From NCBI GenBank assembly GCA_947311845.1, contig CAMZMU010000027.1, positions 50,727,058 to 50,791,057 of the forward strand: a stretch of 64,000 bases of DNA. The letters are read 5' to 3'. The number at the start of each line of letters is the position of its first letter. The first letter of the stretch is position 1. Positions 8,440 to 19,955 of this stretch are shown one piece after another. This DNA is from Poa pratensis. Its lineage: Eukaryota > Streptophyta > Magnoliopsida > Poales > Poaceae. Both the position numbers and the translations under genes were made by a program. The notes beneath the pieces were generated by a model that saw nothing but the letters and a program-made list of their open reading frames with translations, did not search any database and was not told the origin of the DNA.

Positions 8440-9000
8440 TGGGCCGAGTTTGGGTCGAAAACTGGTGTCCGGGCGGACACCAGTCCAGATGCGCCAGCCC
8501 GTTAAAGCTGGACATTTGTCCGTTCAAACAAAAGCGGACTGGTCTGATCCGTTTGCGCCAGCCCGTTGGAAGTGCCCAGAGCAGGCAGGCAGGGCCAGCA
8601 GCAGCAGTTGGCTACTGCAAGGCGCAGCAAGCTCCGACCCCACACCCGATAAAAGCGAGGGAGAAAGTGAGGTGGACGTAACACTACACTACTATTCTCA
8701 AAAAAAAAAAAACACTACACTCTACTGCCCGCTGCCTGGCTACGAACCAGGGAAGGACGCTTTTCTCTCCTCTTTTACTTCACTCCTTGCTGTCGCTGTT
8801 GATATTATACTTCTGTACGCATGCATGCGTACATACATGCCACCATACACCGATCCCAGTGCTTCTCTCTCTCCACGGATCAAAATGATCAGCGACGCCG
8901 ACGCTCGTTCTCGCCACTCCGTCCGGCCTCGACAGCGGCCGCAGCAGCGACAGGGCCAACAAATTTGGCAGCGGCAGTGCGGAGGCAGGTGCGTCAACAG
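8440..9000. other. Non-coding: GC-rich Harbinger-like terminus and unclassified sequence
   Basis: GCGCCAGCCCGTT occurs at about 8490 and 8559, and AGCGGACTGGT/GGACACCAGTCC form partial inverted matches, consistent with a transposon terminus near 8578 (GGAAGTGCCC). A 12-base A run lies at 8700-8711. No gene was supported between 8700 and 9000. Confidence 0.35.
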
Positions 9001-9002
9001 TC

Positions 9003-9003
<1 letters not shown>

Positions 9004-9033
<30 letters not shown>

Positions 9034-9046
9034 CATACATACATAG
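9004..9046. repeat. (CATA)n microsatellite
   Basis: About ten uninterrupted tetranucleotide units of the ACAT/CATA type. The long-looking frames across it are an artefact of the repeat. Confidence 0.95.
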
Positions 9047-10550
9047 TACCCAAAACCGCAGCAACGCCATAAATCCTCTTGGTCGTAGTCGGCAGAGGCC
9101 GTACTTCAGCTCGTGTCCAACAGCTCGTGCTTCACGCTATCCGATAGAACAGGTACGCTGTGACCCGGCAGGAAAAAAACTGCAATTCAACAAATTTGAG
9201 TTTGCTAGAACACGCTTGGATTTTATTTTAACATTAGATCAATGAAAAATCTAGCTAGTTAATATCCCCATTGTCCATTTCATTCAGATCCATCATCATG
9301 ATCCGGTTCTACTCGCCAAGGATCTCTTGCCCCATGTCGGTTACCCTCGAGAGTTTAGGCTTTTCAAAATCCACCTTGCGTTTTTCTTTGGTCCACTTCT
9401 TAACTTCATTTTTTTTAAACTTCTGCATCATCGAGATGGAGTGCGTCTGATTTTGTCCGCCAATTCATAACTGCCCTGACATGAGAGGGTGGGGGTGGTG
9501 GGAGGGCCCCAGAAAGTTGCAGAATCGTCCCCGTACCCCGACTCATCGCGCTCGCCCTGCCAATGTCGTTTTGACATAGTAGTTTGGGCTAGGGTGTCGT
9601 TAGACGACATGATTCAGGCGGCGCGGCCACGGAATCGACGACAAGCAACAAATGGAGATCCATAGTGACATGAGAGTTAAAGGTCATACGACATGTCTAT
9701 AAGGAGATTTCGCGGATGTGCGGTGCGCGAGCGGGGAAGGGGCGGGTTAAACCCCCACAAATGATGTGTTTTTGGCATGCAACAAGATTCAATACTTGTC
9801 CGCATATATGTTGCACGAGACCATCCATTTTAACTATTCCGTAAAAATATTTACTACGGCTTGTCTCTGGTCAATTTTAATAATGATGTGTTTTTTATAG
9901 GGATTCAATATAATTTCAATTATTTTTTCATACACATACATGCATATGACGCTAGTTGGTAACGTCTTTTTTCCTCTGAGAAAATAAAAAATTGAAGAAC
10001 AAGTGGAGTCTCTTTGAACTATGATCTAGCTACCCGGAACAATTTTCTAAAAGAAACACCATAGGTGTTCTTTTTTGGGTTTTTCTAGAATTAGTTGACC
10101 ACGCTAGCTCCAGTAACAAGAGCAATATTGTGGATTCTAATGACGATTTCTCTTTCTCAGAGACTGGGCAAAGTACGATGATCTGGATCCTCGTGTGGTT
10201 AGTTTTCTCTCTTTGAATAGGCCCTACTCTGTATGACCTTTTTCTTTTGGATTCAGCGGTATCATGTTTACTTCTCCTATATCAGTATAAAAAGCAAGTT
10301 TTGCCTCGTTTCAAAAAAAGTATACTATGGATTGTAGTATTATGTCAAAGACCTAAAACTTCTTATAGATAAAGTTAGCTTGATATGCTTAACTAGAGGA
10401 TATCTTAAAAAAATAGAATTTATTAAACTTTGTTTTTATTTTTTTCTTGAATTCCCAAATGCATTTTTCTAATAATAAAATAATTGTTCCAACGCATATA
10501 TGCGTTCCTAGACGAGGAACAAATCATGTACATGTGGACCACAAAACATG
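9047..10550. other. Intergenic stretch, no gene seen
   Basis: AT-rich, no convincing ORF. A segment around 10190-10320 ends in GTTTCAAAAAAA after a non-coding stretch, which might be the 3' end of an old retroposon, but no flanking duplication was found. The rest is unclassified. Confidence 0.4.
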
Positions 10551-10552
10551 TA

Positions 10553-10827
10553 CTCCTCCATTCCGGTTTATAGGATGTATTCACCAAATCAGGTTTTACC
10601 AAGAAATAAGTAACAATTAGCATTAACTAAGAGCAGTTAATGTTGGGCTTTGACCTTTTCCAAGAGCAATATGATAACCGATTGGGTGTGGTCTTTCCTA
10701 GTTAATGTTGACATTAAATATGAGAGTGCTAATTGGGGTTACATATTGAAAAGATAGATTTTACATGGCCAATACTCATTCACCTAGGTCCCAGAGATTT
10801 ACATCCTATAAACCAGAATAAAGGGAG
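10553..10827. mobile_element. Stowaway-type MITE (Tc1/mariner)
   Basis: 275 bp with imperfect terminal inverted repeats: CTCCTCCATTCCGGTTTATA at the left and, as reverse complement at the right, CTCCCTTTATTCTGGTTTATA-like sequence. It is flanked by TA on both sides (10551-10552 and 10828-10829), the Stowaway target duplication. Non-coding. Confidence 0.85.
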
Positions 10828-10829
10828 TA

Positions 10830-12694
10830 CCAATAAACGAAGGAAACATGATAACTAGTTAAAGCCATTAACCCAATAAGGCCCGAAGAGGAGCTTTCAG
10901 AAACAGCTCAACAGATATGTCCTGCAGTGCCAAAGAAGTCCCCTAATTAGTGGTGAGGAGAAGGAGACGCAGACAAGAACATGGCCAAATGGCTACAGGA
11001 AGTTGATACTAATGTCAATGTGGGCGCCTGGGGCCGCGGCCATGAAGGAGCCAACAGCCATTCAGGGTCTCTAGACATGTTGGCCCGCTCAAATTGGTTG
11101 TGATCAGTTATGCCTGCATGAATACAGGACCATCCAGAGTTACATTAGAGGTAAGTGCAGCAGAATTGTTAAGAGGATCTGGAAAAAGTAGCATGAGATA
11201 TTATAACTCTTCACTGAAGCAAACTTATTTGAAACAGAGCTAGAATTGTTTTCTATTGAAAAGCAGACCCGTTATTTCGAGAAAGAGCATACTCAGGCTT
11301 ATACCCCATACTTTCAAATTGTTAACACGAATTATCCCATTTAATTAGCAGATTTTCATATAGCTCACCACGTTTAGTGATTAACCAGGCTTATACCCCC
11401 ATCGAGGAGATGTTCGACCCTATAATTAAAAGTATAGGAAATAATTTGAATCTCGGCTTTTTTGTATTTTAGGGTCACGAGTATACTTTATCTCTATCTC
11501 AGTAAAGTTATGTCTTAATTCGTGTGAACTATCGCAAGGCAGCATTTTATAATTTTGGCATCATTTTATACTTTCGTATGGTTGTGCTTAGTTAATGTCT
11601 TAATATATGGGGCATTTTATCCCGTGTTTTTCTAATCTTGTATCTTCTAATTCATGCAATCTAAAGGCATGTTGTGAAGTATCAAAAGATATCTCATGTA
11701 TCACCTCTTAGTTTTCTTATGTATAATTTACTCCATAAAGCCCATGCTTGCTGGCAGGACATAACATGTTTGGAGCAAAATCTCTATACCTCTTTGGTCG
11801 GAGCCTCAGAGGGTTCTTAAAACACAGTAATAGAAAAATACATGATTGTGAGGACACTGCCATATTGAACCATACATAGATAAAATACCATGAATTTTAA
11901 TAATACATGTTTGACCGCATAGCATGAAAAACAAAATAGTTTACTCTAAGAGTGGCGTTTTGACAACCGGGAGTATTAAACATACTTCAAAATGCTAAAA
12001 AAGGACAAAAACATTTTGCGCGTACATATCAACATTCTATGCGTTCAAAAAGTTAGACAAACACAAACAAATTGTGATGTATGTAAAAAAAAAAGTGTCA
12101 CTAAAAAATTTTATGGGCATATATTTGTTTATTTACGGAGGCCATGTTTTTTCGCAAAATTTAGTGTGAGCAAATAGATTGTCAAAATGTAAGCGCGACT
12201 TTTTATATATTTTAAAATGATTTTTTGAGCGACAGGAGCACATGCTCTCATGTGTTGAAGTGAATTTCTCTTTTCTAGAGCATTATACATGTGGCATACA
12301 AAAAGAGAGAGGTTTGCCTCAATACAAAATTTACTTTGCGATTACATGCAAATTAGACTATATATAAGCACAATCCCATAATTTGGAATTCCACAAACAA
12401 ATTTAACTTGATGCAAAAATTCGTAAAGAATGGAATTCCACGATGGTTTAATGTAAGAATTTCCTGGCACAGGTCCTCACAATTTTCAGCAGGACATCTA
12501 ACCTTTACACATTAAAAACAACCATCAGAAAAACCAGTTCCAAAAGACAAGATTATAGCTTAAATAGTGAAATCCACTCTGACTTCCCGGGTGTATAGAT
12601 AGAACACGACATTTTCGATCGCTGTACTGTCTGGGTACTGAAAAATATCTAGAGTAGATCAGCAAGATCTGTTTCTGTATTCTCTAGCTAGTAG
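10830..12694. other. Intergenic stretch, no gene seen
   Basis: AT-rich sequence with no supported gene. A moderately GC-rich patch at 10900-11160 has no recognisable protein. The 11940-12260 portion resembles a degenerate MITE in composition but no matching termini were identified. Confidence 0.4.
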
Positions 12695-12707
12695 TCTACT
12701 CGTAGTG

Positions 12708-13377
12708 AGACGAACGAGTTGGACCGTTCCCCTCTCTCCGCTACAGTAACGAGAGGCGATTTCTGAGCTCTCCTTCTGCTCCCACCTTGCCGCCGGCGAT
12801 TCGCGCGATTCCCCACCTCCGGCGGCCGCTCCGGCTGCGGGAGGCTGGGGAATCGCCGGATCCCGGCGTGTACATAGCGTAGGAAGCAGTAGGTTGCTAG
12901 CCGGCGGCGCTGTGGAGTTGGTGGCGTGGCCGGAGTGGCTTTTGGAGGCGGTGGTCCTCCCCTTCGTCGTTGGTGCTCCGGTGGAGGCCAGCTTCGGATC
13001 TGCCGCCTGCGCGGCGCTCGCGTCTCCTCGGAGGTGTGCTGCGTCTCGTCCCCGTGCCGGAGTCCAGGTGGTGGTGGATCCGGCTTTTGAAGTTCTCGAG
13101 GGTGCTGCTCGAGTTGACCAAGCCAGCGTCGTCGTTCGGAGCGCAGGGTGGAGGTGCTTCGGCACCGAGGAGCGTCGCCTTCCTGGCTGCATGAGGGCTC
13201 CGTCCAGTCCAAGCTTTGCGTGGTGGAGTAGCGGCGGGTTTCACCGGCGTGTCGTCCTGCGTGACGAAGATGAAGCTGGGGTTCAGGAGGGACTCGTTGT
13301 AATTTTCTTTGTTTCCTGGACCTTTCTGTGAAGCTTGGTCAGCTTCTTGTAGTTCTCTCTTCAGAAAAAAAAAGTAT
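12708..13377 (+). mobile_element. Retroposed sequence with poly(A) tail and 13-bp target duplication
   Basis: About 670 bp, GC-rich for most of its length, then an AT-rich 3' end finishing in a run of A at 13365-13373. TCTACTCGTAGTG flanks it exactly at 12695-12707 and 13378-13390. This is the signature of LINE-mediated reverse transcription into the genome. The interior has an open + strand frame at 12894-13331 (145 residues) without a recognised domain. It may be a non-autonomous LINE derivative or a processed copy of a host transcript. Confidence 0.85.
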
Positions 13378-13390
13378 TCTACTCGTAGTG

Positions 13391-13932
13391 GTAGGAGTAT
13401 ACTGTTTCCGGCCAAGGTTCTGATCACAAGAGCCCCAGCGACGACACTGTGGAGACGACGGAAAGGAACAGCGCCAAAGCTTATTTATACAGTAATGGCT
13501 AGGCACGCTCACAGTGTCACGTCTGCGCCGCTCTCCCCACTCCGTCCGTGCATCACTCTCGCCTCTGCTCTGCCGCGACAGCTGGGTCCTCGCCCGCCCG
13601 CTCATTGCGCTCTCTCTCTCTAGCTCTCGTTTCTGCCGCTACTTTTACCAGCGCAGCAGCGCCAGTAATAATAAAGTAAACGACGCAAAGAACAGTGTTT
13701 ATTTATACCAGTAGGATGGCCGTGAAGGAAAAAATAGCGCGCAATATTAAAGTAGGCACAAACTTAAAATACACTATTAAAACATCTCTAATTGGAATGG
13801 ACAAATTCTTTCCCCCAAACTGTCCGCAGATGTGTCCGTGCACATAACCGGCAAATTCCAAAAAATTGTGTCCTCCAACCGAAAACTCCAAATCACACAC
13901 CTCAAAACATGATAACCATGCAATGCAAAATT
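13391..13932. other. Unclassified sequence 5' of the LINE insertion
   Basis: No gene supported. A pyrimidine-rich tract with CT repeats lies at about 13600-13625. The 13780-13920 part (PIF/Harbinger-like composition, TGTCCGT words) appears to continue on the other side of the LINE at 15884, so the LINE probably landed inside an older DNA element. Confidence 0.4.
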
Positions 13933-13944
13933 ATAAGGATAGAA

Positions 13945-15871
13945 TCTTTCAGACGATAAAGGGATTACGGCAAGGCGATCCATTATCACCTATATTGTTT
14001 AATATAGTTGCTGATATGTTAGCCATAATCATTGAGCGGGCAAAATCTAATGGGCAAATTGGTGGCGTGGTACCGCATCTAGTTGATGGCGGATTATCCA
14101 TTCTGTAATACGCTGATGATACAATTCTTTTTATGGAACATGATATGGAGAAGGCAAGAAACCTGAAATTAATATTATCAGCGTTCGAGCAACTTTTCGA
14201 TCTAAAAATCAATTTTCATAAAAGTGAAGTGTTTTGTTTTGGCGACGCCCAAGAGGAGGCTGCCCAATATGCCGAATTATTTGGCTGTGGGCTCGGCCAA
14301 TTTCCAATTAAATATCTAGGCATCCCAATTTATTTTAGGAGGCTAACGATAGCTCAATGAAAACATGTTGAGAAAAGACTACAAAAGAGACTAAGTAGCT
14401 GGAAAGGAAACTACTATCCTTAGGGGGAAGATTGGTACTCGTAAATTCAGTCTTAACTAATATGGTGTTGTATATGATATCTTTCTTTCAACTACCAAGT
14501 GAGTCTTGCATCGATTGGATTACTTTTGATCCAGATTCTTTTGGCAAGGGGATAACGAAAAAAAGAAATACCGGCTAGCAAAATGGGATGTAGTGTGCCG
14601 CTCTAAGGACCATGGTGGTCTTGGCATTCATGATCTTCGGGTCAAGAATCGAGCTCTTCTTGGTAAGTGGTTGTCTAAACTACTAACGGAAGAGGGGGTG
14701 TGGCAAACCCTACTTAGGAGAAAATACATAGGCTCAAGGGCGTTATCACAGATTTCTTGGAAATCAGGTGATTCCCATTTTTGGGGGCTTAATGGCGACG
14801 AAGAAATTCTTCTTCCCATATGGCTCATTCTCCATTAAGGATGGGTCTGAGATAAGTTTCTGGGAGGATACATGGTTGGGCACTACCCCACTCCGAGAAC
14901 AATATCCAGCGTTATATGGTATAGTCCAAGGACGTCATAAGAGCGATACACCTGCGCAGGTATTGGTTGATAATCATCCCACTGTGACGTTCCGAAGAGA
15001 TCTTGTAGGACCTAGGTTGACATCTTGGCATGAGTTGCTTCAGCGACTCGCTACTGTCAATTTGACTCAAGGGACCGATGAGTTTCGGTGGAATTTACGC
15101 AGTTGCGGTAAATTCTCCATGGACTACATGTATACAGCACTAGTTCAACCGGATGTGCCAGTAGATAATAATAAGAAAATCTGGAAGATGAAAATTCCAC
15201 TTAAAAACAAAGTTTTTGCGTGGTATCTTCGTCGATGAGTAATTCTTACAAAAGACAACCTTGCTAAACGCAGTTGGCATGGGAGTAAACAGTGTGTCTT
15301 CTGTCATAAAGACGAGACAATCAAACATCTGTTCTTCGAGTGCAAATTTGCTAGTTCTATATGGTTCATCATCCAGATAGGTTATACTATTTACCCGCCT
15401 ACAAGCATTGCTAACATTTTTGGCAATTAGCTGAATGGAGTGGATAATAGGTTCAAACAACTTATTAGGGTGGCAACGCTTGCCATAATATGGTCGCTTT
15501 GGCTATGTAGAAATGACATGGTTTTTAACGATAAAAATTGCTCTCTTATGCATGTTATCTACAGGACTACTGCTACACTCCATTCGTGGTCTCAGTTGCA
15601 ACGTGTGGGGCATCGAGACCTGTTTATGGAGGTGTGTACAAGACTGGAGGATACGGTGAGAGACTTTTTATCCCTACATGGATGACAACATAATTTGCGG
15701 ATCGGCCCTCCACCACCATAGGCGTTTTTACAATTTCTCATCGATATGTAATTCACTTTGCTATTTTATTTCGTACTACAGACTTGTTTCGGCTGTGTGC
15801 ATCTTCGTTATGCAGAGTCTGAGTGTAATGCTTAAACATTTTAAGTAATAAAGACTCCCTTTATCTAAAAA
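13945..15871 (+). mobile_element. 5'-truncated LINE (L1-like non-LTR retrotransposon)
   Basis: About 1.93 kb bounded by a perfect 12-bp duplication, ATAAGGATAGAA, at 13933-13944 and 15872-15883. It begins abruptly inside the reverse transcriptase coding region and ends after a 3' UTR with CTAAAAA. Both are standard outcomes of target-primed reverse transcription. The coding part is decayed (see the pseudogene entry). Confidence 0.93.
13950..15685 (+). pseudogene. LINE ORF2 remnant: reverse transcriptase and zf-RVT region
   Basis: In order: the RT block GLRQGDPLSPILFNIVADML (about 13966-14025); the YADD active-site motif at 14109-14120, preceded directly by a TAA stop; thumb-like sequence INFHKSEVFCFG and PIKYLGIPI; then, after several frame changes, the WEDTWLG region (about 14860). 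The reverse-transcriptase zinc-binding module CVFCHKDETIKHLFFEC follows at about 15297-15347. A final frame ends at 15683. Stops at 14106 and 14358 and at least three frameshifts make it non-functional. Endonuclease and ORF1 are absent through truncation. Confidence 0.9.
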
Positions 15872-15883
15872 ATAAGGATAGAA

Positions 15884-16698
15884 ACATAGTTGGTCGGAGT
15901 AGGCAATACACAATACTCATGAATGGAAGATGCTAGGGGACCAGGCTGGAGCTTCACTCTCCACTTGGGGCACCCTTAGCCCTATTCTCGAACTCAATGT
16001 AGGTAGTCAATTCGAAACATACTTCAAAATGTCCCAACAACAGCCAAGCCGCCATGGCACCCTCCTCATTTTGTGATTGTACATTTGGATGACATCCTCC
16101 ATTTAATAAATAGAAGATCCACTCAACATATGCAATAGTGGAGTGGAGCAACAAAATAAATATCACAAGACTTACATTGGCCACTTCGGCATAGCATCCA
16201 ACAAACTTGTTAACGTCGCCTTGGATGCAACACTTAATATGCCGTAGAGATAGGTCCGCACGCCTTCCTCCTCGGTTCTCATTAAGTATTTCATGGATCC
16301 TCCCAACACACTACAAGCCCGTAACAATGCATCTCATCGGGCAAGCCAGATACGCCTCGATCGAGCCTACTGGAGTGGAGAGGTCGGGGAGAAGAGTGAC
16401 GCGGAAGGGGATTGTTTGTTTGTGTGTGTGTGTGTGTGTGTGGGGAGGGGGGTAGAGTTTGAAGCGGTGTGTGGACGGAGTAGTATATATTTGGGTCGGA
16501 CTGAGAAACATCTAGTGTGACGGGTGTGTCCGGACGCCCCCAAACGATCTCCACATATAGATTGAGTTTGAGGGTTGTTGGACAGTCCAAACGTTTGGGT
16601 TAAGTTTGGCGTCGGTTGGGTCGATGTTTATGTCCGTACGGTGTTCAGACTATATGTGCAAACCTTTGGGGTAGATTTACCCTCCTCTCCTAGCTTGT
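15884..16698. other. Unclassified, probably remains of an older DNA element
   Basis: Continuation of the sequence broken by the LINE. No intact ORF. TGTCCGGACG and GTCCGTACGG words at 16530-16640 suggest a Harbinger-like terminus. A (GT)n run lies at 16419-16442. Confidence 0.35.
16419..16442. repeat. (GT)n microsatellite
   Basis: About eleven GT units followed by a G-rich tract. Confidence 0.9.
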
Positions 16699-16884
16699 TA
16701 GAGCATCTCCACCGGGGGCCTCCAAATTCGCGTCCGCTCGAAATTTGGAGGCCGCCCACAGCGGCAAACCCCAAACAGGCAGCTTCCAAATTTATTGAAT
16801 TCAAAGAATTTAAAGACATTTCAAATTTCATTCATATTCGGTGCAAATTACAAATTATTTGAACGAAATTTGAAAACCTAAACC

Positions 16885-17190
16885 CTAGTTGTCGCAGAAG
16901 CTGTCATCGCTGTCATCTTTTATCTTCACCACTGGTACGGAGGAGGCAGCACGACTGGAGGAGGCTCCGCCGTGGCGCGACGGGTGGCTGGAGGACGTGC
17001 CGTCTTTGCCCGGGCGCATGACTGGTGAAGGGCCGCCGGAGGAGGAGGTTGTAAGTGCCAGGGTCGCCAAGAGGCCCGGCCAGTCCTGCTCGATGTCGAG
17101 CGCCGCCAGAAAGCCCGGGCTATCGTCGTCGTGCTCGTTCCGCATCTCGGATGACAAGTCATAGACGTAGGGGATGACCTCCACCGGCAT
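16885..17190 (-). pseudogene. Acidic/Ser-rich ORF remnant of the outer Harbinger-like element
   Basis: 101 residues from the ATG at 17190. A segment with EVIPYVYDLSSEMRNEHDDD precedes a Leu/Ala-rich stretch (FLAALDIEQDWPGLLATLAL), a Ser-rich linker and an acidic C-terminus. It resembles the C-terminal part of repetitive grass proteins linked to Harbinger-like elements. Upstream minus-strand sequence to about 17800 (frame with RIILSEDAWRCTDMG) may be the N-terminal part, separated by frame changes. Function unknown. Confidence 0.4.
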
Positions 17191-18840
17191 TGCCTCCGCC
17201 CCTGGGGTAACGAAAGAAGAGGCGCCTGCGCGGGCGTGGTGACGAATGCTAGCGGCATTCGCGGATGGTAATGCCGTGCGGCGGTGAGCAGCGCTCCACC
17301 TTCACAACCTGGTGCGGCATAGGGCACGTAGGGAAGCGCGGCTCCGGCGGGAGAAGGCAGAAAGGGATTGCGCTGCCCGTGCCAGCATGGCGGCGCGCAG
17401 CTTCCATGGCGGAGACAACCTTGTGACCGGTTGCTCCCCACCATTATTTGCAGCCGGCGGTGTTGTAGGGCGTGTCGCGCGATCTGGGGCCGTCGTTGGT
17501 GGCGATGATCGCCGCCCGCTCGCGCTCGAAGCGATCCAGCTAGCTGCCCCAGTTGGCCTCGCCGTCGTCGTTCTCGGGAGGTGCCGCTATGCCGGCGTCA
17601 TCCAGCTACGGCGGCGACCAACGAATCTTCCCATCTACTCGTCCGTCTCAGCCAGCGGTGGCACGGGGAGGCCACCGGCCGAGATTGACCAGTGCTTGGG
17701 CAGCCAGCAGTTGCGTGGCGCGAGGAGCCCATGTCGGTGCATCTCCAGGCATCCTCGCTCAAGATGATGCGACCGCTGAAAGCCATGGCGGGCTCGTGGG
17801 AGGTGGAGAGGACGACGGGAGTTGGAGAGGAGGGTGAGAAGGTGCAGAGGAGGGCGGGGTGGATAAGCACGGCCACGGCGCCGACTATTAACATGGCGAG
17901 GGGCGGTGCATCCGGCGTAAACGCGACGCATGGAGAATCCGCAACGCCGGCCGAGTGGCCTGGCAGCCTGGGGAGCCGTCGCGTCGCCTAGCCTCCGTTA
18001 ATGGCTTGTGTGGGTGCAGGCGCACCGACGCGTCAAGTCCCGTCGCGTTGGAAACTTCCGACGACTGCGCGCCATTAACGCGGCCACACCGGCCTTCTGC
18101 ACGACACGATTAATAACGCTTGTGCTTTGCTGTGCGTATGACGGGCGGGCCACCCCTGTCAAGGCCATGTACGCCCCCATGTCCGGCACCCCCAAGGCCC
18201 TCTCGGGGGTGCCGAACACAAAATCGCTAGGGGCAACCCTTTGAAGGTGCCGCTGGTGGGTGATTTTGCTGTCCGGACACTATTGGGCCTTTGGGGTCGT
18301 TTAGAGCATCTCTACCGGGGGCCTCTAAAGGACCCCCCAAAGGCCCTTTGGGGGGCCGAACACCAAAAACGCCCACCAGCGGCACCCCACAAAGGCTCGC
18401 CCCGAGCGATTTTGTGTCCGGCACCCCCAGGAGGGCCTCCAAGTTTGGAGGCCCTCCTGGGGGTGCCGGACATCACCTCGGGCCTAGCCCTGACAGCGCT
18501 GGCCCGCCCGTCATACACACGACGCATCCGTCCCGTGTTAATGAAGGCTGCGCAGGAGGCCGTTCCGCCGCGTTTAATGTCGAGGCGATGAGACGGCGCC
18601 ACGCCTGTCATCACGTGTTGCAATAACGCCGCGCCCGTTCCCCTGGCGGGCGCAGGGCGAAGCGACGCGTCGCAATAACGCCGCGCCGCTTCGAATGGCA
18701 CAGACGGAAGCGACGCGTGCTGGTGTCGCAGCGGCTGGCCGCGGCGGCGCCCTGCAGATGCTTCGTCGGCGTCAATGCGCGGACAGGGGAAGCGATGGCC
18801 GCGTTAATGCAGGCCACCCAACCCCGCTCCTCCGGCCGCC

Positions 18841-18848
18841 TTTAAAAC
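18841..18848 (+). promoter_or_regulatory. TATA-like box of the 18925 gene
   Basis: TTTAAAAC about 80 bp before the ATG, followed by a CT-rich leader, a typical plant core promoter layout. Confidence 0.45.
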
Positions 18849-18924
18849 CCAACGCAGCCCAGCCCTTCTCCTCACACCATCTCTTCAACCTCTCCCTCCC
18901 TCTCCCTCAAGAACATAGGCCGCC

Positions 18925-19521
18925 ATGGCGGGCAGCCCCGGCGGGCAGCAACGCCACGAGCAGCTGGAGGAACTCCGGCGTCGCAACGAGGAGGCGGAGA
19001 TGGCTAAGGCGTTCCAGCGAGGCATGTGGCGCGAGGAGGCCGAGAACGCGCCTCCCTACGTGCTCTCGCTGGAGACCGCGCGACTGAGCAGCCGCCACCA
19101 ACTGCCGGTAGACGACGACGTCACCCTTCCAGACGGGTGGGTGAGGAGCGCCGCCAACATTCCGGTGGCGCCACGGCTCAGCAGGCAGGATCGCGTCGAG
19201 TTCCTCCGGCGCAAGTGGACGGAGATGCCGTACGAGCAAAAGCTCGACCCCAAGTACTCCATCTTGGCGCCCTACTGGCACGCCGTGGTGAACAAGGTGT
19301 ACGAGGCGCGTCGTAGCGGTCGACGAGAGGCAACGCCGGAGTTGTCCTCAACGGACGACGAGCGTGACGGCGAGGACGACAACGACGACGACGACGAGCT
19401 GCCCGATCTGCCTTTACAACCGGCTGCATCTTGGGCAGCAGCGTCGCCGTCACCGAAGAAAGGGGCGGCGCAAGCCGACGAGGCTTCCGATCAAACGCCC
19501 CGCCGCATGTCACGGCGGTGA
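18925..19521 (+). CDS. Unknown 198-residue protein of the inner Harbinger-like element
   Basis: Intact single-exon frame from an ATG in GCCATGG context. Residues 10-45 are highly charged and probably helical (EQLEELRRRNEEAEMAKAF). A middle region follows with RLSRQDRVEFLRRKW and YSILAPYWHAVVNKVYEARR (about 90-130), then an Asp/Glu-rich run (about 145-160) and a basic tail. No known domain. It converges on the acidic gene at 19956-20465, 435 bp away. The intact frame, promoter-like sequence and Kozak context support a real gene. It is likely an element-encoded protein rather than a host gene. Confidence 0.55.
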   Translation: MAGSPGGQQRHEQLEELRRRNEEAEMAKAFQRGMWREEAENAPPYVLSLETARLSSRHQLPVDDDVTLPDGWVRSAANIPVAPRLSRQDRVEFLRRKWTEMPYEQKLDPKYSILAPYWHAVVNKVYEARRSGRREATPELSSTDDERDGEDDNDDDDELPDLPLQPAASWAAASPSPKKGAAQADEASDQTPRRMSRR

Positions 19522-19955
19522 ATCAAAAACGACGCACCGGCGAAACCAGAAGCCTCAGCCGGCTCAGCCGAGGCTACGGGACGTTCCTCAAGGCCGGAGC
19601 CCATGATCTGAGGGAACCGACGGGAACGTTTCTAAAGGCCGTAGCCGATGGGAACGGAAGATGTGATCCCAGCGCCGGATCATCAAGGCATGCAAGTCTC
19701 TTGATGATTCTTTGGCTTGGTTCGCATCTTCCTCTCCTTCGGCCGGCCATGAAGCGATATCTCTTCTCCTCGCCGTCGCGTGTATTGGTTGGCGAGAAGC
19801 TGCATAGGCCCTTCTCTCCGCCTAGTCTAGTTTAGTTTGTTAAATCTCGTTTAAATTCGAAATTGTAAGTTTGTTAAATCTCGTTTGAATGAAGTTTGAA
19901 TAAATGAAAATTACAAGGGTACATGCGGCGTACTTCTCTCCGCCTAGTCTAGGGT

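Noticed and set aside
7685..8527. 280-residue Pro/Arg-rich minus ORF
   Set aside because: Shadow frame of the Ala/Lys/Glu-rich frame in very GC-rich sequence.
8740..9072. Tyr/Ile/His and Met/Tyr/Val/Cys repeat ORFs
   Set aside because: Translation of the (CATA)n microsatellite in several frames.
12659..13212. Minus-strand ORFs of 174-177 residues
   Set aside because: They cross the left target-duplication boundary (12695-12707) of the retroposon, so cannot be an ancestral gene.
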